From Erodium maritimum (taxonomy: Eukaryota; Streptophyta; Magnoliopsida; Geraniales; Geraniaceae): a DNA stretch of 64,000 nt. The position numbers were made by a program, and so were the translations under genes. The stretch is from assembly GCA_963921825.1 (NCBI GenBank), contig OY997589.1, forward strand, positions 22,465,482-22,529,481, read 5' to 3'. How positions within the stretch are numbered: position 1 is the stretch's first letter; each line of letters starts with the position of its first letter. Under the pieces are notes generated by a model that saw only the letters and a list, made by a program, of their open reading frames with translations, was not told the origin of the DNA and made no database searches. Shown here piece after piece: positions 22,106 to 30,466 of the stretch.

Positions 22106-25100
22106 TGTAAAGACCGGCTAAATTAAAAAGAAGTCAAACATCTTTTTTTATCGACTAAAACGTCGAGGTTGGAAAAACGAGTAGAAACAAAAAGAAATCG
22201 TAATCGTTTGCAAAAGGCAAAGAAAAGAAAAGAAAAAGAGGGGAAAGGAATCAGACTGGGCCGCACCAGTTGGGCTCACTCAACCGCACGGCCCAAGTCC
22301 ATCTTCATGCCACGCCCAGCCCAAATCAGGCTTAACCCTAATGCCTTCGTCTTCATTGAGCGCACAACGCCCGAGGCACGCCGCATTCGCCTCTCCCTCT
22401 CAAACTATCCTCTTCTCTCTCGATCGTAGGTGTCGCCGTCCTCACGCCGTGCTCACCCGAGAGCTCGCCACCACGTTCTCGAGCCGGAGATCCTGAGACA
22501 GTCCCTCCCTCCTTCTGTTCTCTCTTCCTCAAACCTCTCTTCCCCTAAAATCTGAGCACGACTCGAGTTCGCCGGCGAAGGGAGAGACCCTCGAACTGAA
22601 ATCTGTACGCCGTCGCCTCCTCGTGCTCGATTCGAACTACCACGCTATCCACCAAGACCCATCGAGCCACAACATCGACGGGAGACGGCTTTCAGAGTCA
22701 CGAAACGTCGTGCTTCCCCGTACCGTCCCAGATCCGACTCGTCAACGTCGCCCCATCACCAGAAAATGAGCAGCCGAGCCGTTCCGCGCGAGAACCGTCA
22801 GTTCTGGTGAGCCCTCGCCGTCAGTACGGCCACCGGACCTCCGAGAAACCGCTGCTGAACTCTCGTCCTTCCCCTCAACGCCCTGACGGCGCCGCCGCCG
22901 ACAAGGAGCAAACCCTAGCTCCTCGTCTGTGACTGGGCCTTGGGCCGAGCAGGGTAGAACGGGCCAAGACCAGGCCTTGCTCAGGACGACCTTGGGCCAG
23001 ACCACGTACCGGCCCAATCTAAGCTGGGTTAGATCAAATCCGTGTCCGGTTGTATGGGTCCGGATCCGGGCCGGGTTCGGACCGGGTCTGGACCGGGTTT
23101 GGGCTCGGATCCGGGTCAACCCGGTTCTAAAGAAATTTATTTTAAAAATCAGATTTATTTAATTGATTTAAGTATTTAAAGGTGAGAATTTAAAGGACAA
23201 TTTTGGTTAAATCAGTGGACCTTCAGACTTTTACTGGTTTTGATTCGGACGTTTTATTTGTCAAATCTAGACGGGACTTCGCCCGAGATCAAGGGCTTGG
23301 ACCCGAGCTAGAAGAACGAAGATCACGCCGGAACCCGTGTGAAGAACAGAGTTGTGACCACTCGAGCATTTCATCAGAGTTTATTAGAGGAAGACCACAA
23401 GGTAGGGAAAGTCTTAATTTCTTAATTAACGCCTAGTATGCATGATTAGGATAATAAAATCGGAAAGGTCCTAGAATTGCGAATAACTAGAATAATCATA
23501 CTTCAATTACTAATAAATGGACGAGTCTAGTATGTATGCTTAGGATGATGGCGATTAGTGAAGCTTGCTTTCAATACTTGAGATTGATTTACTGGTAGAG
23601 AGGCTGTGAAGAGCTCTCGGATTAGTTGTGTGCTAGGTTCACATGCTTGGTTGCTAGTTATTAGGTTAACATAAGAGTCTAATGAAACTAGATTAGCTTG
23701 TATGATTGAATACTTAATTGATCGTTCACATGATTGTTGATTGGTTGAATGTTTACTTGGTTGATTGAGTGATTGTGTTGATATAATTGTTGATTGAACG
23801 GATGATCGAGTATGACTGGTTGTGCCAAGGGGTACAATCAGGTGATCGATGTACCGATGGTTCGTGATAGGTAAGTATGACGGTAAGGGTAATTATGGGT
23901 ATGAATCCCGTGTGGTATGTATTGATGAACGTGTGTACTTCTAAGATTGAGGATTAAGTGAACGTCTTGGTGTATTGTGGTGAAAGTGTGATTCGATGAG
24001 AGTTGGTCGATGGACGTATTATTGTATGCTTTCCTTATTCTTATTCGTGAATGTTAATGCTTGTACCTTTATTCTTATCCTTGAAATGTATGCTTGTTTG
24101 TTTGTTTGTTTGGTTGTTGTTTGGTTCGGTACTACACCAGGGGGGGGGGGGTAATTGGAGTTTGACAGAGGCAGTGGTGATTGAGTGGGTATTGAGTGGA
24201 TATTTAGTGAGATATTGGTTGAGCATTGGAGCCTGAGGGCATTGATTACTGGATATTACGAGTATTGAGTATTGGCAGATCCTGCGGGATATTTATTGGT
24301 TATTGGTAGATCCTGCGGGATATCGATCGGATTACTTCTTAAGAGATGGTTACTGAGGCTTCACCCAAGGGCGTGCGTCCCAGTGGAGCACCACCTTGGT
24401 TCCCTATGACATATGGTCCTTTGGAGGCATTTCTGGGAATCCCGATGATAAGCGCCCATTTGGGATTGTTTCCGGTGCCCCGACGCATGTGCTTCCTCTG
24501 GACCGAGGGAAAATCTGATATGATATGGATGCTCTGGTGGATCGGAATATGGGAACCGATGTGATCCCAGAATCTATCCATGGATCGGAGGCTTGAGAAA
24601 GCGAGGGGTTGTCGTGATATTAATTGCTCCCATTTTAATAAGTTATGATTCGTTACAGTACTTTCATGGAGTCTTTTAAGCAACTGTTATCTTTGAAAAA
24701 GCGATACTGTTTCATTACACTGATTCCATAACTTTTCTTCGATTAATAGTATTCACTCGTTCCCAGTTGTGATGGTTTTCTATCTTATTATAATGTTCCC
24801 TATTTATTCTCTGGGAAGTTATCGTTATCCTTGAGAATGCACTATTGTTATCGTTGCTTCTTATTTGTTTATTATATCTTTTGGTCTAAGGGTTTTAAAT
24901 ACTTTTGTGACATCGAACTAAATCAGTTTTAATTTTAAACTAGTTATTTAGGATTTTCCCTACTGAGCGTAAGCTCATCCCCATTTGTTTATTTATTGTG
25001 TGTACAGGTGTGATTGAGATCTGGGGAATTCGAGGCTCGGGAGCTTCCGGATGTCTTGAGGGTTGTATTAGAGATGTGTTGGTCCACATTGTTGAACCTT

Positions 25101-25281
25101 ATTTTATCTTGTTTTACTTGTCAAGTTTGACACTATTTTTGATATTTTGGAATTGAATTATTGAGAAATACTTTGGACTCGCTTTCAACTTTAAAAGAAT
25201 TTATTACAGTTTTACTACTTTTATCTCGAGCGTTTCAGGTCACGTCTCGAGTCTGGCCTAAACCGGATTTGGGGCATGACA
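22106..25281 (+). repeat. 3' LTR of the gypsy-like element
   Basis: 3176 bp, repeat partner of 13780-16958. By eye about 40 substitutions fall in the first ~1.33 kb and about 5 in the last ~1.85 kb, plus small indels including a 12-G versus 14-G run. The palindrome is at 24964-24977. Confidence 0.93.
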
Positions 25282-25411
25282 GTTACGGTTACAGATTTCT
25301 ACTTTAGGGGAATACAACCGTAATAAGCTGGAAGTGGTGTGTTTCTTTTTTGGCTTTGGGGTCTGATTTCTCGGGTAAAGCTTAGAGCTTTGGGGTTTCT
25401 TATGTGCTTAA

Positions 25412-27098
25412 TGTTGGGTCTCGAGGTAGGGTTGGAGATGAACCAACTCGCAGCGGAAAATCAATGAAAACCAAGAGACGATTAAACCATGAAACAACTA
25501 ACAAAGAATGGATTCACAAGAGAAAAATTCAGCACTATTTCTTACCAAAACAAGAACACCGGTTAACGAATGATTGGCTTGAGTCTCCAAGACGCCTACG
25601 TATCCACATGGGAATCAAAGCCACGTAGTTCTTCTCTTTGAGGACTCAAGAACACAAAAATGGAGGTGGAAACTAGCCAAACCCGAAATGGCCATGGAAG
25701 AGGGAGAGAAAATGTGTTTCCTATTCTTGTCTTGTCTTTGTTATTTTGAAAAAAGATGACTTAAACATAACAAAACCCATACTTGTCCAACTAAAGGCAT
25801 GGGACAAGTATGGTGTCAAGTAAGGTGTAAATAGGACAAAGTATGGCAAGACAAGATTGGGTTAGGTGGTGAATCACCAACACCTTAATCCTTGTCTTGC
25901 TTACTTAGTACTAATTAATCAAGACTTGATTAATTAGTTCCATGGGCCTTGGTTGCATGGGCCTTTCATGGGCCTCTTGGAACATGGCCCGTGGCCATTT
26001 CCAACGAGGTCCCGTGATTCGCTCATCGCCTCCATGCCTTCCATACCGGAAATGTCCAACATTATCCGACGCGATCAATCCCAAGACTCCAAGCCTTGTC
26101 TCGATCTGTGAAGTCCTATTCACTTACGGGCGCATGACCCAAAACCCAGTTTTGGTCATGTCCCGAGACAACTCCCTTTTGCCCATTCTCCATAAATGTG
26201 TCAATGAGTTTCATCCTCCGGTGTGACCCTTAGGTTTATGCATGTCAATAGATCAACGTAAAATCCCATTTTACTTGATCCTATTTAAGTGGCAACTAAC
26301 GAGACTTTAGTATTGCCTGACACTACATAACGAATCGACCCTGTCGATTCTAACCTTTCCGTCGTCCCTGTCATTATCCTTTTATCTCCGATATCCTGAT
26401 TGAGATAAGGCATAGAGCCGTCATCCTTATTATTCTCAATCACCGTTCCTTGATATGTGAGATGACTGAAGATATGATACCCAGTATCATGTGCATGGCC
26501 ATGCTATTCTTTCAGTCACTCTCGATCAAGCGGCCGAGAACCGATATCTTTCCCATACCTCAGTATGAGGGATAAATCCCTTAGCCGCCTTTCGTGTCAC
26601 TCATGTAGCCCGTCCCCAAGCCAATCCTGGCCGTTATGGAAGCCCTGTTACGGACAACGTTAGGCTCAGGTCAAACTCAGTTGTTGACTACATAGCGATC
26701 ACAAAGACTCCTTGGTCTAAGGATACATGACAAGCTACAACACTGAATATGTTCATGACTTAATCTATGGCACATATTCAGGGCGGGTCGTCCAATATCA
26801 TGTCCCACATGATATCTATGATCAGACTCCGGAATCCTATTCCAATGACTAACAGAACGTAAGCCATAAAGAGCCATCTTTCATACTAGTCGCTTCTAGT
26901 GAAGCTTTGTTGACTAGGGACCCATCGAGTGTGATCTATCTCGATCTATGGTTCTATTCGCATGGTGGGCATAGATCAGAGCACACATCGATATATTACT
27001 CCAACACATAAGTAATATAAAGCCGCTTTAATTTTATTGCTAACGATGATATATACATTTGGACATTTATGATTGAGCTACGGGCACTAAGACTAACA
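25412..27098. mobile_element. 1687-bp solo LTR (family S, copy B)
   Basis: TGTTGGGTCTCG to GACTAACA, flanked by target duplication CTTAA (25407-25411 and 27099-27103). It is near-identical to 6356-8043 with only scattered substitutions. It inserted in the + strand non-LTR element just after the gypsy-like insertion site. No internal region. Confidence 0.92.
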
Positions 27099-27461
27099 CT
27101 TAATGGTAGAGAAATTCGGGTACTAGACCTAAGTTTTTTTTCGTTAAATTGCTTCATGGTTGACATCCGGTATTAGGCCTTTGTTTTCTTATTTTTTTTG
27201 TTGTGTTTCCCTCTTAGTCTGGTGTTTGTATTCTGGTGTAGTAGTTGGTTGTTCAGGTTTGAGGCTGAGAGGCTTCTCAGTGCTCGGTTTGTAATTTCTT
27301 GTTGGACGTGTTTTTCTCTGGTTTGCCCCTGGTTTGAGGCTAAGTGTTTCCACACTGCTCGTGTTTGTAGGGTCTTTGCCCTTGGTTCTTTCCTTTCAAT
27401 CTTTGAAAGAAAAACTTTTAATATATGCATTGCTGGTCCAAAAAAACACAGAGTGATGAAA

Positions 27462-27799
27462 CTTGGCGACCCTCCTCCCATGGCTTTCACATGACTTATA
27501 CTAAGAGCCATGACTATGGCCTGCAAGTTGCGAAGAAAGGCTGGTCGAAAATGGGGAAATGAAGACCAAAACCTATAGAGAATTGGGGGCACATGCGTCG
27601 TGTTTAGTTTTGGTTCGTACCAATTAAAACTATTGAATGCTTTATGAATCTTCAACAAATTTGCTACAAAATAATGAGTGTTATCAGAAATAATAAGCCA
27701 AAATTGTAAACCGTTGTTTTCACAAAACAACGACGGGTAATAATTTATGCACCTTAAAAACATGAACAAAAGATAAAGAGTCGTTAACTTTGTTGACAT
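27462..27799. other. No recognisable gene
   Basis: 338 bp between the end of the non-LTR element and an RRM-retroposon 3' fragment. A 208-codon - strand frame (27173-27799) crosses the element boundary and its A-tail and has no known motif, so it is not called. Confidence 0.4.
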
Positions 27800-28060
27800 G
27801 TGGTAACATGTTGCTCAAGCGGCCTAGGCTCACAGAAGAAGATTTTTGACGATCCGAATTTAATTTCGGAAGGTGAAGAGTGTTCACTGACGATGATTGA
27901 TTTTCTTTGTATTGGTCATATTGTTTTGAATCTATAGTCCTTTTGTTTTCGGACCCTTTAATTTTTTTAAGAGTTTTCTTGTAACCGTGATTTTTTAATC
28001 CTTGCTCTTCTTGGAGTTAGCCTTTTACAAATAAAATTTTGAGATGATAAAAGAAACATG
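27800..28060 (+). pseudogene. 3' fragment of an RRM retroposon
   Basis: The phrase FDDPNLISEGEE, readable from about 27850, matches FDDPTLISEDEE at 38660-38695 downstream of the RRM frame of the 37029-38845 element. The T-rich 3' UTR with TCTTGTAACCGTG also aligns with TCTTGTAATCGTTG there. No upstream RRM is present, so this is a 5'-truncated copy, as target-primed insertions often are. Confidence 0.6.
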
Positions 28061-28076
28061 GACGAAAGATAGTTTT

Positions 28077-29860
28077 TTTTATCAGCAAAAGAAACAGATT
28101 TTATTCAACCAAACGATACACACTCCAAAGGAGAATAACAATCGAAAGGGAGAAGAGCTAAAGACGAAAACAAGAAGAGTCGAGAAAGGCTAGCATTACA
28201 AAACGTCTTGAAACATTTTGATGGTGTCCTTATTTTCGCATGAAGAGGTGAAACCCATTGATTTACAGAGGGCCCAAGCACGCTTGGCCTCAGACTTCTT
28301 CCGAAGAGAACGAGAGGGGATAACGTCTTTGAGAGCCTGAATAAGCTTCTGACGACCGTTTCTAATCCTTTTGTTCTTCCGTTTGGGACGGGAGAGGTTT
28401 GGAACCGGGGCGACAAAAGGGGAGACAATGTCGGAAATGAAGGATTAGAAATTATGAGGCTCGTGATCAGGGGCCGGAGACACGGGAGCTACAGAACAGT
28501 AGCTGGGCCCAGAGATGGCCTGTCCAGCTCAGAAGGAGGCAGGCCCAGCACTGAAGAAGGCCGGCCCACTGGCTCAGGCCCAAGGGACAGTGCCGAACTC
28601 GAGGGGCTACGCATTAAACCAGAGATCAAGTTTCAAGAAGCGTTGGGACGCACTACCTGGGGAACCAAAGAGACGACTTTCTCGGGGCACTCAGATGGAG
28701 AAGTCAAGGAGACGCGCCCAACTCCAAGTTCCGATGACGGGGGCCGGCCACGATGAGGCGGGGAAGAGGCTGCAATATGGGGAGCCCCTTGTCTCAACAC
28801 CAGCCACTCCGGTCCCAAAGCTCTCCGATGAGGGGAAGCGTCATCCAACCTAACTTCCCCATCTTCAAAATCGTCGGCCTCATCATCAAAAACGCCAGCC
28901 ACAAGTTCAGAATCTTCAAAAACAGAGTCAACTAGCTTAGGTACGGAGTCGGGACGAGGTGAGGATCGACGCCAGCAACCCTAACCGCAAAATTGGAGCC
29001 CTCAATTTGAAGTTCAATTGAGACACATCAGGGGAAAAATCACGAGAGAAGATGAGCACGAAAGCTTGGTCTAGGCGAGTGAGGGAGGAGGAGTTGAGGT
29101 GGACAGAGATAACAGTCCCGACCATAGAAGTAATGTTGCGCAAAGAGACCACATACCAGCTGGAGATGGGGATTCCGACCAGCGAAACCCATCTGAAGCA
29201 CCCGCCGCCCGAAACCAGGCTAAGTTCTGAGAAGAAAGGGCGAAGCTCTACCCATATCGTCGTTTCCGAGGATTTGAGTGCCTCGACCGAGGAGAAGCAG
29301 ATCAAGATAGCCTTGTTCCCAAGGTCGATAAGCTGAACAAGGCAATGCATCGAGGGAGGGAGGTCAGCCTGAAGCGATGAGGTCGGGCGATTGTCCCTGG
29401 ACACCTCGATGACTGCGGTGCGAAGCAGGGAGGCAAAGAGAGAATTGAGAGATCCCGAGCAAACAAGGGAGTTCTTGGAGCCATGGATGCCAGGGGAAGG
29501 TGGAGGAGGAGCAGCCGGACCTGCTATGACTTCTCTGTAGGAGCGATGAGAAGAGGGCGGAGGCTGAGAAAAGGTAGGAACCGTCGCAAGAGGACGGGCT
29601 TTCCCTCTTTGAGGACCTCTGCAAAAAAGCACAATCAGCCGCTCGGATCCGAGAGGGGAGCGATGAAGAGCTGCTACAGCCGCCGACGCCGAATCGGAAC
29701 TTTGCAGGAATACAAAGCCGAACTTCTTGCCTGAACCGGAGAGAGAGGTCGGGAGGAAGGCGCGGTTGATCGGACCGAAATCTTTGAAGAGACCTGAAAG
29801 GCTTTCCAAAGAGCAATCCAGAAGAAGGTGGCAGACGAAAAGATGAGAAGACGGGGTCGG
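28077..29860 (-). mobile_element. RRM-containing ORF1-type retroposon, - strand, no ORF2
   Basis: On the - strand the block runs from an RRM reading frame to ...CTTTTGCTGATAAAAAAAA at 28077. The coding signal at 29850-28220 resembles plant L1-type LINE ORF1 (N-terminal RRM, long low-complexity middle, basic C-terminus), but no endonuclease or RT follows: the A-tail comes within ~130 bp. Either ORF2 was deleted or this is an ORF1-only family. No target duplication was found and the 5' limit is approximate. Confidence 0.6.
28937..29809 (-). CDS. RRM protein of the retroposon (ORF1-like), N-terminal frame
   Basis: The longest frame with an ATG has 290 codons, but the RRM fold starts a little upstream, where FVCHLLLDC (RNP2-like) is readable at about 29835-29810 without an ATG. 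RNP1 is KKFGFVFL, followed by AVAALHRSPLGSERLIVLF, the usual RRM end. The rest is serine/proline-rich. LINE ORF1 RRMs bind the element RNA. After the stop, another - strand frame (28902-28633, acidic FDDEADDFEDGEV) and a basic stretch to ~28220 look like the C-terminal part separated by stops or frameshifts, so the protein is probably broken. Confidence 0.55.
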   Translation of the reverse strand: MESLSGLFKDFGPINRAFLPTSLSGSGKKFGFVFLQSSDSASAAVAALHRSPLGSERLIVLFCRGPQRGKARPLATVPTFSQPPPSSHRSYREVIAGPAAPPPPSPGIHGSKNSLVCSGSLNSLFASLLRTAVIEVSRDNRPTSSLQADLPPSMHCLVQLIDLGNKAILICFSSVEALKSSETTIWVELRPFFSELSLVSGGGCFRWVSLVGIPISSWYVVSLRNITSMVGTVISVHLNSSSLTRLDQAFVLIFSRDFSPDVSQLNFKLRAPILRLGLLASILTSSRLRT

Positions 29861-30466
29861 AGAAGAACGGCCAACGGCCGAGGGGACTGGGGTATTTTTT
29901 TTAAAACAACCATTACCTCAAAATTTTAAAATAAAATCAAACACGTATATTTATTTCGAATGTCGTTATTGGCAAGTCCATTCACTGCCTTGTTGATGCC
30001 AAAGTCGGTTGAAAACTAAATGACAACAAGTAGCAATCCCCTCGATTGGTCTCTCACATTACTCGTCAACCATTAGAAATATTTTGTCAAAAACTTTAAA
30101 TGTATACAAACAGAGATAACAATGTTAAAAAGACAATTAAATATATATAAATAAAAACATAAATCGCTTACACCTGTTATAAAATTCAATTAAAAAAGCG
30201 AAGACAAACTTCAGAAAGAGACAGTTATAAAGGCAACGTGAGCTTTCAGAAGCCACAGAAATTTTTGTACATAACCTCGTTTCTAGAATGAACCCCACAC
30301 ATAACTACAAGCCAATCAACTGGTGCTATAGGAAAAAGATAGAGTGAAAGGAAATGAAATGAATGTATGTTAAATAGACTTCATTTGGATGATGTGGTTC
30401 GTCGAAGAATCAAGAGCTAACAAGGCTAATCTTCTCTCTCACACACACCAAGAAAGGTAAAACAAA
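29861..30466 (+). promoter_or_regulatory. Upstream region of the intact CYP72A gene
   Basis: AT-rich, non-coding 600 bp. A TATA-like TATAAAGG lies at 30226-30233, about 240 bp before the start codon, and a weaker TATATATAAATAAAAA near 30141. A CT/CA-rich stretch (TCTCTCTCACACACACC, 30433-30449) sits just before the ATG, as in many plant 5' UTRs. The transcription start cannot be fixed from sequence. Confidence 0.4.

Larger units (their letters stand above)
13780..25281 (+). mobile_element. Ty3/gypsy chromovirus-like LTR element (Tekay/Del-like), interior decayed
   Basis: An 11,502-bp element on the + strand: LTRs 13780-16958 (3179 bp) and 22106-25281 (3176 bp), target duplication GTTAC at 13775-13779 and 25282-25286, tRNA-Met primer site at 16962-16974, polypurine tract before 22106. 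The 5.1-kb interior holds a broken gag start and a broken integrase C-terminus but no usable frame; protease, RT and RNase H are not recognisable. Long LTRs, the ...CGGATTTGGGGCATGACA end, and ...TCGAGGACGAAATTC just before the polypurine tract are typical of Tekay/Del chromoviruses. The LTRs are much younger than the interior decay suggests, so it probably moved as a non-autonomous element. Confidence 0.88.
12845..27444 (+). mobile_element. Short non-LTR retroelement, split by two LTR insertions
   Basis: A 17-bp direct repeat with one mismatch (AACACAAAGTGATGAAA at 12828-12844; AACACAGAGTGATGAAA at 27445-27461) brackets this interval. The right end, just inside the repeat, is GCTGGTCCAAAAAA, a short A-tail. 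Long target duplication plus A-tail is the signature of target-primed insertion on the + strand. Removing the gypsy-like element (13780-25281) and solo LTR B (25412-27098) with one copy of each target duplication leaves three pieces (12845-13779, 25287-25411, 27104-27444), about 1.4 kb. No RT, endonuclease or RRM is seen; it looks non-coding and non-autonomous. The first piece is C/T-rich with GCC/TCC runs, the last is T-rich. Confidence 0.75.

Noticed and set aside
27173-27799. 208-codon open frame on the - strand
   Set aside because: It crosses the A-tail and 17-bp duplication at the end of a non-LTR element, has no ATG context, domain or homologous copy, and is best explained by chance.
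29836-29850. GACGAAAAGATGAG as right target duplication for the RRM element at 28077 (left GACGAAAGATAG)
   Set aside because: The right copy lies within the RRM coding sequence (FVCHL), so the similarity is more likely accidental.
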